Source: Theocolax elegans
Lineage: Eukaryota > Arthropoda > Insecta > Hymenoptera > Cerocephalidae
Direction: 5' to 3'
Assembly (NCBI GenBank): GCA_026168455.1
Contig: CM047429.1
Span: 36,936,066-37,000,065 of the forward strand
DNA: 64,000 nucleotides
The position numbers and the translations under genes are program-made. Of this stretch, positions 31,690-43,718 are shown one piece after another; within the stretch, counting starts at the first letter, position 1; every line of letters begins with the position of its first letter. The notes below the pieces were generated by a model, which did no database searches, was not told the DNA's origin, and worked only from the letters and a program-made list of their open reading frames with translations.

Positions 31690-33780
31690 CGGCTTATCTA
31701 TTTGTTGTAGCGGAAAACTTGTCAGAGATATTGTACTCAGAATCGTGTCCGAGAAGAACAACTTCCAACTGGACGCTTTGTGAGACCACGTGTTTCTAAC
31801 TTGGGTAGCATTGCAGCTCATCTGGAGGTCGTCAGCAATTTGTGGAAGCGCTTCAACCGGCAGCATCATAGACTTTCTAAGAGGGCTAATCTAAAGCAGG
31901 AGCCATACTTCGTGAACAATGGCTTTAAGACGACCCAGAACTAGTACAGCAACGTTCTGGGACGTCTTTACGATCTGTGGAATCATCTTACCCATGCAGA
32001 GCGACACGGAGACGTTCAGCCGTCGTCATTCCGAAGTCATCTCCCAAAGATCCAGCTACCAACGTTTTCTAGTCGATTAGAAGAATGGGAGTCTTTCCGT
32101 GATCTCTTTCAGTCCCCGATAGGAGATACATCCCTTTCGGACGTGCAGAAATTGCACTTCCTGAAAACCTCGCTCACCGGGACCGCCAAGGCGGTAATCG
32201 TTCACCTTCCAACGATAGCTGCCAACTACGCCTGACGAACCTTGTTGGACAGATACGGTAGTGTCCGAGTCCTCGTGATGCAGCAATCCAACTTATGGAG
32301 ACAGCCCCCCTCCGATGTCACATTGCCCAGATGTCGGACAATATCTGCACCAGATTTTCCACCCTCACTCGATTGGTGAGAGTTGTGGGCTGGTGCCTTC
32401 GCCTCCGTCGGCGAAACCTTGAAACAGGTCGGGTTTTAGCCTTTAGCGAAGCCTTCCTACGATGCATCAATATTTCCCAAAGGGATGCTTTCCCTGAAGA
32501 GATATGAGATCCACAACGGGATGGGATGGTCAAGAAAACAAATTGCCTTGCCTCACTGGCACCATTCATAGACGACAGTGGCACCCTGCGGGTTGGAGGC
32601 CGCCTAGAAACCACCAACTTACCCTTCTCAGAACGCCATCCTGCTATCTTGACAAGGGGCTGTCACCTCGCGCGCCTAATTCTCCAGTGAGCCCACCTTA
32701 GTGCTCTTCACGGAGGAGTCGCCCTCACTTACTCCCTTGCCGTCCGACAAGTTTGGATCTTGGAAGGCAGAAGGGCCGCTCGTGAGTTGGTTCACAAATG
32801 TGTGTGTTGTATCCGGTCCAGGACATGGACCTCGAGTCAACTCATGGGAATTCCACCCCAAAGAGTCGACCTATCCCCACCATTTTTGAAAGTCGGTGTG
32901 GACTATGCTGGCCCTCTCCGGGTCAAGAGCTCTTCCGGGAGGGGAATCCAGGCGACCAAGGGTTACTTCGCAGTCTTTGTCTGTCTCAGTTCCAAAGCAG
33001 TGCACCTGGAATCTGTTGGTGATCTCACCACGGCCGCGTTCCTTCAGGCCTTCAGTCGATTCAGCTGCCGCAAGGGAAAACCCTGCGAGGTTTGGAGCGA
33101 CAATGCCACCACGTGACGAAGATGCCGCTCTTCGCTCAATGCTGCATACGGCGAAAATCGAGTGGGGTGCGGTGGCTAAGACCCTCGCTGACCAAGAGGT
33201 TTCCTGGCGCTTCATCCCTCCAGGTGCTTCACATTTCGAGGCTCTTTGGGAAGCAGCGGTGAAGTCCGCCAAGAGCCAAATGAAACGGATAATCGGGGAA
33301 AGAGCCCTGACATTCGAAGTGCTCAGCACCCTCCTTGCTCAGATTGAGTTCTGCATGAACTCCAGACCTCTGATCTCCCTCACAGGGGACCTCGACGATG
33401 TGGATGCTATTACACTCTGGCATCTGTTCGCTGGAGTACCCCCTTGACAAATTACCGAGCCCTGTGACTCACCACCTGCCTTGGAGACCAGCTCCCACTG
33501 GCAACTGGTACGCGCTATGCGCGACCACTTTTCACCAACGCCACAAATGGAAAAAGCAGACACGGAACTTCCAAATAGGGGATCTGATACTTCTTCTGAA
33601 CACTTCTTTGCTACGGTTGGGAAGATGTCCACTCGGACGCATCACCGGCATCCACCTCGGATCTGTCGGCCTAGTCCGGCCCGCCACTATCAAGACCGCT
33701 ACCAGCTGCTACACCAGACCCATCACCAAGCTCTGCTTGATCCCTACCAGTCCCTCTCTTGAATACACTGATTACTGAGA
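31690..33780 (+). pseudogene. BEL/Pao gag-pol remnant
   Basis: Gag-like part at about 32045-32245, with LPKIQLPTF and WESFRDLFQ and LHFLKTSLTG, resembling the conserved Gag (DUF1759) region. After frameshifts, sequence at 32525-32690 (DDSGTLRVGGRLE) marks the junction between RNase H and integrase of this family. The integrase core follows with GVDYAGPL, KGYFAVFVCLSSKAVHLE and an acidic EVWSDN block near 33100. The C-terminal part extends to about 33775. The region between gag and pre-integrase is missing and many frameshifts and stops are present. It is annotated only as a relic. Confidence 0.7.
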
Positions 33781-33844
33781 CGCTCAACCTAGCCCCACCT
33801 GAGGCAATTCAATTCAATTTGCTTGTGAAGGAAAGGCGGGCGGG

Positions 33845-34167
33845 ATGTCCGAAACGGACCACGTCATTCCGTATAAAACGGTTTCGGTTGTTGCTGCCGG
33901 TTCAAAATGGGACCTGACCCCTCCCTTTCAAAAGGGTATATCTCACCCCACTTATTATTAGGTATTAGTTAGTTATCTTATAGTTTATTATTAGAAGGTA
34001 TTAGTTAGTTATCTTCTGTTGCGTTTATGGTCTAATCACAGGCCAACCTACTTTGTATCAATACCTTCTCATTATAAATAAAGTTTCAATCAGTGCCCCA
34101 CGACAACCACTTAATTCTCCATCGGAACCCCTGAGTGAGCTACCTCGATCCCATCCTGTGCTGGAGT
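33845..34167 (+). mobile_element. 3' LTR of the BEL/Pao element
   Basis: Begins TGTCCGAAACGGACC after the purine tract and contains an AATAAA at about 34077. The right boundary is set only by where it stops matching the 5' copy. Confidence 0.6.
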
Positions 34168-37100
34168 TTTTTCAACAAAATTGATAATCTTTCTTCGAAT
34201 AGTATGTGGTTTGCTGACTCTGCAGCTACGGAACATTTATGTTTACGTAGAGATTGGTTCAAAAATTTCAAGGCCTTTGACAAAGATGTTTACAAAGTTC
34301 GTGTAGGCAATGGAGAATTGCTTTCGGCTATTGGAAAAGGTGATATTGCCGTAGTGTTTATAACTAACTATGAGGTACATGAACGCGATGTGTGATATGT
34401 ACCAGACAGAAAGAAATATTTAATTTCTATCGGTCGTGCATCTGAAAGAGGTTTGACTATTGTTTTTGAAGAAGGCGCAAAACCAGCTTTATTTTATAAA
34501 ATAGATAAGTTACTGTTTAACGGTGTAAGAAAAAATGGTAGGTTGTATAGTGTTAACATATAAGCTGTAGAAAATCATGCTAATGCAAATGTGTCTATGA
34601 TTGAATGACATGAGAGATTGGGTCATGTTAATTTTCAAACTTTAAAATATATGGCAAATAATTCAATTGTTAATGGTTTAAATATTTCAAACTTAAATGA
34701 TGAGATTCCTTTTTGCGAAGGTTTCGTATTAAGTAAGCAACACCGTACGCCTTTTTCAACTGATAGTACTGTAAGAGCGAAATATGCGGGTGAGTTATTT
34801 CATGCAGATTTATGCGGAAAAATGAGTATTACTTCATTAGGAGGTACAAATTATTTTTTATTATTAAATGATGATTATTTAAGGTACTGTTTTGTCTTCT
34901 TTTTAAAAAAAAAGTCAGACGTCATTAAAGCACTAAAATAATTTTTCATTGATGTTCAAACGGATATTTGTAAAATTAATCGATCTTCTTCTGACAATAC
35001 TAATATTCGTAATTTCAATGTAATTATAGGTCTCAGAACTAACGGGGACAGAGAATTCTGTAATAAAAATGTGAATGATTTTTTATTGCAAAACAGAATA
35101 AAACATGAAATGACTACTCAACATGCTCCTGAGCAACACAGCTTTATTGAAAGACAGAATAGGACTGTAGTAGAATCAGCTAAAAGCATGTTACATGTCG
35201 AAAAATTGCCGATTAATTTGTAGGCAGAAGCTACTGCAACAGCTGTTTATTTAAAAAACAGAATTGCTACACGAATGTTAAATAATAAAACACTTTATGA
35301 GTTATAGTTTAACGAAAAATCATTGGTTAAACATATAAGAAAATTTGGTAGTGAGTGTTTTGTTCATGTGCCTATAAATGATGGAATTAAGTGGGAGGTA
35401 AACTCTAAAAAAATTATTATGATAGGTTATAATGATGCGAGTACAGCTTACAAGATATACGATACTATAACTAAAAAATGCTATGTACAGCGCGATGTAA
35501 TTTTCAATGAAAAATCCTCTATAAATAATGTACTTTATCTAAACACAAATAATAATGTAAGCCCAGTTAATGAAAATTTTGAAAAAATGAATAAGTTGGG
35601 TAAAATAGATAAAATTGAAATCAATAAAAGCACAAATCCAAGACTCCCAATAGCAAGAGAAGCGTACGATTTACGAAAAAGAGCAGCCTCATCACCAAAT
35701 ATTATTGAAACCGCTGAGGCTATGTTGACAATATATGAACTGCAAACTTTACAAGAGGCTCTTAACGAGGACACCTGTGAACATTGGATACAAGCTATAC
35801 ACAAAGAGATAAATTCTCTCAATCAAAACAAAACTTGGGAGCTTGTCACGCAACCCGAAGGTGTAAATATCATTGACAATTGTTGGATTTTCAAGCGTAA
35901 ATATACAGCTAACGGTGAAATACAAAAATTCAAAGCTCGCTTAGTTGTTAAGGGATGTGCACAACATTATGGAATAGATTATACCGAAATTTTTTCACCT
36001 GTGGTTAAACATACAACAATAAGAACATTACTGTCTTTAGCAGCAGCTGAAGATCTCGAATTAACTCAGTTTGATGTGAAAACTGCAATTTTATATGCCG
36101 ATCTTGAAGAGAAAATATATATGGAGCAACCACAAGGATTTGAAATTGATGATCGGGTTTGCATATTAAGAAAGAGCCTGTATGGACTCAAATAAGACCC
36201 AAAAGAATGGAACAAAAAAATAAATAATTTCTTTATTAATTATAGTTTAAATCAATCGAAATGCGATTCATGTTTATATTATGCTGTAAATAATTCTGTT
36301 AAACTTTACGTATTACTATACGTTGATGATGGCATTATAATTTCTAATGATATAGCAAAAAATGATGACTTATTAAATCAACTAAACTCAAATGCTTAAT
36401 TTTTTATCGGAATGCAGATAAAAAGAAATAGAAATTTAAAAATTATAAAAATCTTTCAAAGTGCTTAATTAATAAACTATTGAGTAAGTTTAGTCATAAA
36501 AATTGTAATGCTGTCTCTATCCCGGCCGATACTAGCATTAAGTTTTTAAAATCAGATAACAAAAGCGAAATAAAAAATAGTTATTCATTTAGAGAAGCAA
36601 TAGGATCACTAATGTTTCTGATGGTGTCAACTAGACCCGATATAGCTTGTGACGGGCCTGATTATAGACAGACATATAGTCAGTCTCCAGTCGCATTAAG
36701 TAATAGTTCAAGCGGCAGAGCGTTAGCGCTCGGTACGAAAAACCAGGGTTCAAATAGAACTCTCGGCAATATTTTTTTAAGTACTTAAATTAATTTATTT
36801 AAATAATTAAAAAATCATAGTCAACATAATTTATAATTTTATTGAAATTTTTATATTCTTTTGCTATTTTTGACAAAAAAGTCGATACGACCGGAAATTA
36901 TAAAGTTAATAATTTAAATGATTTATAATAATGAGAAATATTTATAATTAAATTTAACATTAATTTTAAGAGATTAAATAACAAAATAAAGTATAGTTAT
37001 TAAAATCATCGAGCAAAAGAAGATAAATATATAATTAATTTAAAGCAAATAAATTTTATTAAGAAAATGCGGAAATATAATAATTATTATAGAAAATAAA

Positions 37101-38180
37101 GTATTATAAAAATTATTGTTATTAATAATATAAGAAATGTAAAATAAAAATATAAGAAAAATTGTTTTGACAAATATAGCGAAAGAGCTAAGCTAAAAGC
37201 GAACGAAATAGAACAAGGTTGACGAACTCCAAGGAAAACACAACACCAACACAGAGAAAGATATATACTTGAGAAGGAAGAAGAGAGAGTAGTGAAATAA
37301 TAAGTAATCTAATAGGAAAATGAAAAGAGTGGGAAGTCGATCCTTTCTATTCAACGAAACATATAAAATGAGATGTATCGCTGCCGAAAGCAGCATTCGC
37401 TTGGAGTTCGCGGGCCACCTAACAGGTCGGATCGCACTAAGCCAAATTAAATAAATCTTAATTTAAAATGACTCTAACGATTTGCTTATTCTACCACATT
37501 TTCCCTATTACCCTATCATATAGGAAAAGAACGCTGGGTAATGGAAAATCATTGAAATGATTTAACATTTTCTTAGGGTTTCTCCAATCTCCTTGTATTC
37601 TAGAGGAACAACTTGGATGATATGGAACAATTTGTTTAACTCCATTTCTTCCCAAGATTCCTCAAAATTCTCAAACTTACATTAAATAAAGTAAATTGGA
37701 TGATTTAGAATTATTTGCTTAATTCTGAGTTTTCCCAATACTTTATAATAAAAAACTAAAATTATCAACTCGGTAAAATCGGAAGCTAAAGCTGGGATGG
37801 TAAAGAATTATTTGTTTGATACTTTATCTACCTCAGCCTTTTCCACAAAATATATTTATTTCGGATCGGGCGAAAAATAAATGTAATCTTTGCGTTTCGG
37901 GTCTCAATTAGGCTCGTTACAAGCTTATATAGTAAGTACACTAAGTCAATTTTCGGAAATGCCGAATGCGAGTCACTGGAATGGAGTGAAACGAGTCATT
38001 CAATATTTGGAGGGAACCGTTAACAATGGTATTATTTTTGACAAAAATAAAAATATGATTTTGGAAGCATACAGTGACTCGGACTGAGCAAGCATTGTTA
38101 ACACTAGAAAAAGCACAACGGATTGGATTTGTTTGCTAAATGGAGCTTCAATTGCTTGGCTGTCTCGTAAACAGTTGTGA
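34168..38180 (+). pseudogene. Copia retrotransposon pol, decayed and split by a solo LTR
   Basis: From 34168 to about 36470 one frame is kept with in-frame stops at 34393, 34561, 34606, 34939, 35221, 35305, 36193, 36397 and 36466. Order: protease (MWFADSAATEHL); gag-pre-integrase zinc block with HERLGHV, where the second Cys of CxxC is Phe; integrase (ELFHADLCGKM, then RTNGDREF, where the catalytic Asp is Asn); reverse transcriptase (NCWIFKRKY, LTQFDVKTAILY, LYVDDGIII). A frameshift follows. The end of RT, after RPDIA, is interrupted by the 36648-37921 insert and resumes with YIVSTLSQFSEMPNAS and into RNase H (EAYSDSD, stop, then SIAWLSRKQ). The 5' end and both Copia LTRs are not seen. Five of the stops are at expected Trp or Gln codons. 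Confidence 0.85.
36648..37921. mobile_element. Solo LTR (1.27 kb) inside Copia, AGCT duplication
   Basis: The insert begins TGTGACGGGCC and ends GGCTCGTTACA (TG...CA, with TGTGACG against CGTTACA as near-inverted ends). It is flanked by AGCT at 36644-36647 and 37922-37925. Removing the insert and one AGCT restores an uninterrupted Copia codon series gat-ata-gct-tat-ata-gta. No coding or second LTR is inside, so it is a recombination product of a longer LTR element, probably Ty3/Gypsy-like judging by the 4-bp duplication. Orientation is unknown. Confidence 0.8.
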
Positions 38181-38239
38181 CTAAGGTTAATCTGTTGTTA
38201 CTTTATTTGCACTTGTACCTAATCTCGTTATTAATTATT

Positions 38240-38450
38240 AACTATTTAACAACACAAAAGAAGACATTATAAAACCAACATGTGTTCAAGACTACAATAA
38301 AAATATGGGTGGTATAGATAATATCGTTAGACAATTGTCTATAACAGAATCAGTCCAAAAAACAATGAAATGATATCGCAAGCTTTTTTTCACCTTGTTG
38401 ATCTATGTTTACCTAATGCTCATTCATTATATAAATAAGAGATCATATCA
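38240..38450 (+). pseudogene. piggyBac-like transposase fragment
   Basis: Reads KPTCVQDYNKNMGGIDN and QLSITESVQKTMK, then TGA at 38371 where family members have Trp, then YRKLFF. This is the block after the catalytic core in PGBD4-type transposases and is related to that at 52280-53589. The rest of the element is missing. Confidence 0.65.
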
Positions 38451-39284
38451 TATTAATCATTATAATATCAGATCTGATGTATAGATATATTTTTTTTGTA
38501 TTTAATACTTATCTTCAGTTATTATAATAATAATATTGATACATTTATAGTAATCCTTCAGATTAGTATCATAATAATAATATTTGTATTTTTAACAGCT
38601 TACGGGGGATTAGATTGATACTGAAAAAAGTGGAGATGTTTTTCTAGCACTCCAAGGTAACTGCATACATGTTTTTGCAATGATCATGCTAATAGATTCA
38701 TCATTATAAGGCAACAAATATACATTTCTATTAAAATTTCAAGAATTTTTCCGAGATATTTTGATCAAAAGTGATCTTAATGATTTAGACCCACTCCGGA
38801 AATTTATAGGCCGTTTCTGACTATAAAAAGACATCTTTTAGACAGCATTAGGTTTCCAGAGTCCGGAGCAGAATTGCTGATTTTCACTATTTAAAGTTTA
38901 AATGGCTTACATGAGTGTGACAGCATACATTTATGACTTTAAATGAATTTTTAATGAAAAATTCAGAAAATTTTACAAAAAAAGTCATATATATGTTTTT
39001 AGTGAAAAATGCATTCCCTGGGAGCTACAAATTCATGAAAATAGGCATATAATGCAAAAAAGTGCTAAAATGTTACCTTTGACTCTCTGTAACTTAAAAT
39101 AATGGCTCCAAAAAATCTGAAAAAATTTAGGAGAACTACTGGACACCTCTAAAACATATTTCCACTGTTATAGTAATATTCATTTATTTTATCTTCGATT
39201 TCACAGAGAACCACCCATTTATATATGTGTGAATATATAATGAGATTTTACAGTATACAGTACAGTATAAAGTAGAAAATAAAA
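38451..39284. other. AT-rich, with dispersed repeat copies
   Basis: The segment 38536-38577 (TTGATACATTTATAGTAATC and CTTCAGATTAGTA) recurs at 56314-56356. The segment 38990-39240 recurs inverted at 57530-57775. No gene. Confidence 0.6.
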
Positions 39285-39932
39285 ATTTTTTAAAACGCCG
39301 TGCGCGAAGATCGATTTTGCAAGCATCTATAGCGTGTGCGAAGAGCCCAATATACACACTGTACTGTAGCGGGTGCGAAGAACATTACAGAATGTGCGAA
39401 GAACGTAGCGTGTACAAAAAATTCCAAAGTGTTTTGGTGGTTTTCGTAGAATTCGCTTGTATATTCATGCTGTATCGATAGACCCGCCCCTCGAACCAAT
39501 CAACTGTTATGCAACTAATTCTCCCTCCCACTTATATCTTTTTTGTATTTTCCGCGCTGATAGGAAAGCGTACTGTCGTTGTGTACATCAAAATTGAAGA
39601 CACAGTTTCTTGTTAACATTACATAATAACGTGCTATTTACATGGATACCGATACTGACTCAGATATATCTGATTATGGATTAAAATTATTAAAATTAAA
39701 ATTATGAAAATTAATTAATTAATTAAAATTATTTGGTTCTGCGTTTATATTTATTTTTCTAATTAATCGACCTTCGCGACATTTGTTTTAAAAAATAGTA
39801 TATGCAACACGTGTGCGAAAGTGATCTCGTACTTGCGTGAATTTGACGCCCTCGCTACGCTCGGGTGCGAGAATCACCCACGCGTGCGAGAATCACGTTC
39901 TTCGCACACTAGTTGCATAATGTACTATTTAC
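39285..39932. repeat. Foldback-family cluster with GTGCGAAGAAC motifs
   Basis: At 39288-39420 the phrase GTGCGAAGA repeats five times or so. At 39795-39930 ATAGTATATGCAACACGTGT is matched inverted by CACACTAGTTGCATAATGTACTAT, enclosing CCCTCGCTACGCTCGGGTG, the same design as 430-576. Confidence 0.6.
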
Positions 39933-40620
39933 ATTTTACTCACGCAAGATGTAAAATTGATTTTTAGTCACGGTGTTTTAAAAGGTACTATTTTAATCCC
40001 CAACTTTAAAGCCTAAAATTCAATTTTACACACACAAAAACTATATTATGCCAAGTTTTTTTTTATTATTATTTTAACACCGCTCTTTAGGTAAACAATT
40101 ACTGCATTAATTAAATAATATCGTATTAAATTTTTTAATCGCAGTAAAAAATTTTCACTATAAAATAAAAAAAATTCTCAAATACTTTTTATACACATAA
40201 ATACTACTGTTGTTATTTAGTTATTATTTATTAAAAACTAATATTACTGTTAATACTCTGTAAATCGTGAAATAGTTCAAAATCATTTTCTTCATAGTGC
40301 AAATACGGGCACTTTTTTCAAAAGCAAGCATACTCTTTTGCAAAGTGGATGTTCGTTTTTGTCAAACATCTGCTTTTTGGGAAAGTGTATTCCATTGGAA
40401 AAAGTAACAATTTTCTTTTTAAAAGTACCTATAAACTTGCTTTGCTAGTTAAAAATCTTTTTTTTGCAGTGACCGGATTTATAGCAAAGTGATTATTTGC
40501 AATTTAGAGAGTTAATTACTAATTAACATCAATAGAAGTGCTCTGAAATTATAATAAATTATCAAGTATTTTCTATATGATTACATTTTAAATTATTTTC
40601 AATATATTTATTACTTTTTA
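39933..40620. other. AT-rich with a SINE 3'-tail remnant
   Basis: At about 40062-40092 the minus strand reads AAAGAGCGGTGTTAAAATAA, close to the 3' end of the tRNA-derived SINEs. Otherwise nothing recognisable. Confidence 0.4.
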
Positions 40621-42810
40621 GGCACGACCGTTATACGGGAGAGCCTTATATTTTTGTCATCGAAAAAAGTGTTGTTCCACGAATATCTCAAAAAGTTATT
40701 ACCCGATTTGGCTGAAATTTTGAGGGTAGTTTTCTCTACTTATAAGAAGGTACTTATAACAAAGTTTACATGTCTTTAAATAACGAATTTTTTTCATTCT
40801 TCGTACATTATCTCGAAATAGACACGTTCTACGAAAAAATATATAAAGACATAAAATGTTCATATTAAAAAGACGCAGCTTTTTCCCATTTAACATAGTA
40901 TATTATTCCTCGTATTTTTGGCGCTCGAGACTCGCAAAGACGCAAATATTATAAAATTGAAAAATAAAAAAATCGTTGTTCCACAAATATCTCAAAAAGT
41001 TATTACCCGATTTGACTGAAACCTTGAGGGTAGTTTTCTCTACATATAAGAAGGTGCTGGTTCTATTTTCAGCAACATCGGCGGAACCATATTAAAGCTA
41101 AAACAAAGTTTACATTTATCTAAAAACGACTTACATTCATTTTCTGTACAATATCTCAAAATATACAAATCTTAGCGAAAAACTTACTATTGACAAAATG
41201 TTTCTATTAAATAGACACAACTTTTCTCTATTTAACATAATACATGATTTTTGACTATTTTGGCGCTAGAGACTCACAAAGACGCAAATATTATAAAATT
41301 GAAAAATAAAAAAATCGTTGTTCCACAAATATCTCAAAAAGTTATTACCCGATTTGACTGAAACCTTGAGGGTAGTTTTCTCTACTTATAAGAAGGTACT
41401 TATAACAAAGTTTACATGTCTTTAAATAACGAATTTTTTTCATTCTTCGTACATTATCTCGAAATAGACACGTTCTACGAAAAAATATATAAAGACATAA
41501 AATGTTCATATTAAAAAGACGCAGCTTTTTCCCATTTAACATAGTATATTATTCCTCGTATTTTTGGCGCTCGAGACTCGCAAAGACGCAAATATTATAA
41601 AATTGAAAAATAAAAAAATCGTTGTTCCACAAATATCTCAAAAAGTTATTACCCGATTTGACTGAAACCTTGAGGGTAGTTTTCTCTACATATAAGAAGG
41701 TGCTGATTCTATTTTCAGCAACATCGGCGGAACCATATTAAAGCTAAAACAAAGTTTACATTTATCTAAAAACGACTTACATTTCATTTTCTGTACAATA
41801 TCTCAAATATACAAATCTTAGCGAAAACTTACTATTGACAAAATGTTTCTATTAAATAGACACAACTTTTCTCTATTTAACATAATACATGATTTTGACT
41901 ATTTTGGCGCTAGAGACTCACAAAGACGCAAATATTATAAAATTGAAAAATAAAAAATCGTTGTTCCACAAATATCTCAAAAAGTTATTACCCGATTTGA
42001 CTGAAACCTTGAGGGTAGTTTTCTCTACATATAAGAAGGTGCTGATTCTATTTTCAGCAACATCGGCGGAACCATATTAAAGCTAAAACAAAGTTTACAT
42101 TTATCTAAAAACGACTTACATTCATTTTCTGTACAATATCTCAAAATATACAAATCTTAGCGAAAAACTTACTATTGACAAAATGTTTCTATTAAATAGA
42201 CACAACTTTTCTCTATTTAACATAATACATGATTTTTGACTATTTTGGCGCTAGAGACTCACAAAGACGCAAATATTATAAAATTGAAAAATAAAAAAAT
42301 CGTTGTTCCACAAATATCTCAAAAAGTTATTACCCGATTTGACTGAAACCTTGAGGGTAGTTTTCTCTACATATAAGAAGGTGCTGGTTCTATGTCCAGC
42401 AACATCGGCGGAACCATATTAAAGCTATAATAAATTTAAAATTTCTCTAAAAACGACTTTCGTTCATTTTTCGCACAATAACTCGAAATGTTGAACTCCT
42501 ATCAAATAACTTTCTATTAACAAAATGTTTTAATTACAAAGACGCAACTTTTTCCTATGTAACGTAGTACATAATTTTCCACTATTTTTGGCGCTACAGA
42601 CTCGCAGTCGCTAATATCATCAATTTGAAATTTAAAAATTCGGTGTTCCACAAATATCTTGAAAAATTTTCAACTGATTTAGCTGAAATTTTAAGAGTAG
42701 TTTCCTCTACCCTTCGGATGGTGCTGGTTCTATTTCCAGTAAGATCGGTGGAATCATATTTTTGTTGTGCTATAACAAGGTCGGTAGAACCATATTTCAG
42801 CTGTAACTAG
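40621..42810 (+). repeat. Satellite array with dimeric higher-order units
   Basis: Seven units, each marked by GTTGTTCCAC (or the last, GGTGTTCCAC) then AAATATCTCAAAAAGTTATT, start at 40671, 40975, 41317, 41621, 41960, 42302 and about 42643. Spacings are 304, 342, 304, 339, 342 and about 341. The short (A) and long (B) units alternate ABAB and then B repeats. The minus frames at 40699-40896 and 41345-41542 (646 bp apart) are the same A unit. The last unit is the most diverged. Related pieces are at 13250-13760 and about 48440-48465. Confidence 0.9.
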
Positions 42811-43039
42811 ACGAAAACTTGGTGCTATACTCAATAATCTGGATATTTTCTTTTGTATTATAATGTTTTATCCATTAGTTTTTTTATAAGTCTATTTTCG
42901 ATTTTTAAAAAATCAGTATTAATATTTATTTTGATAATACTATTATTATCTTAAATGCTGTAAAAGAAAAGAAAAAACAATAAATTAAATGTTTTTAATA
43001 AAAAAAAATACTTGTTTTTTAAGGAATTGCAATAAATTA

Positions 43040-43099
<60 letters not shown>

Positions 43100-43105
43100 T
43101 GATGA
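42811..43105. repeat. AT-rich, with TA microsatellite
   Basis: An uninterrupted TA run of almost 60 bp at about 43039-43096. Confidence 0.9.
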
Positions 43106-43521
43106 ATCGGTACTTATGCCGACAAATTCTTACGGGAAATGGGAATTGTGCTTACTTTGGGGTAATTATGCCGACGTCAGCATAATTCCACCGAAAATTC
43201 AAGCATGTATCCGTACTTATGCCGACACACAAAAAATCGGAAAATTATTTTTGTGAGCCCCGCTTTGACGTTATAATATTAATGAATTAGAAGGCCTCCG
43301 GCCTCCGGCACCTCGATAGACGTTATAACTTCAATCCTTCATTAATATTATAAGGTCAAAGTGTGCTTTTTTACCGGTGAGAGGTATTTAGGTATTTGGG
43401 TTATTGGTTTTTTATGCATTATTCTGTCAATTAATATTCTCCCCCTTATATCTGAGTCGTTACATATGTTTTATAACCTCAAAACACCAAGATAACACGA
43501 AGTGTCACCATAAGTACCGAT
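43106..43521. mobile_element. MITE with ATCGGTACTTATG ends
   Basis: ATCGGTACTTATGCCGAC at 43106 is matched inverted at about 43502-43521 (GTCACCATAAGTACCGAT). The motif CGGTACTTATGCCGACA is repeated inside (about 43212). Non-coding; about 416 bp. It abuts the TA microsatellite. Confidence 0.65.
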
Positions 43522-43718
43522 ACTGGTGTTTATATATATATATCAATGAAATAATATCAAACCTTTAAAATGTAAACGTAAAAAATAAATAACATTGGTT
43601 GATTTACGATATCTTAATGACATTATGACGAAGGCGAAATCCAATTCATTTATTTGGATGTTAATGCAGTGGGTTATTGAATCATCATAAGTATATTTTG
43701 GAAAATAGAGGACGATAA

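Larger units (their letters stand above)
31079..34167 (+). mobile_element. BEL/Pao LTR retrotransposon, deleted and interrupted
   Basis: The segment from about 31079 to 31273 matches the last 220 bp of the 3' LTR (33845-34167): both run from GGGTATAT through TAGTTACCTTCTGTTG-like text, AATAAAGTTTCA and CATCCTGTGCTGGAGTTT. The 3' LTR starts TGTCCGAAACGG at 33845, directly after a purine tract (GAAGGAAAGGCGGGCGGGA). The 5' LTR lacks its upstream half. Internal coding goes from gag to integrase with protease, RT and RNase H deleted. A MITE sits at the 5' LTR edge. Confidence 0.75.

Noticed and set aside
32318..33329. Minus-strand frames in the BEL/Pao relic
   Set aside because: Antisense to recognisable gag and integrase blocks.
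40621..42810. CRISPR-like array
   Set aside because: Units of 304-342 bp without short repeats and unique spacers; a eukaryotic satellite.
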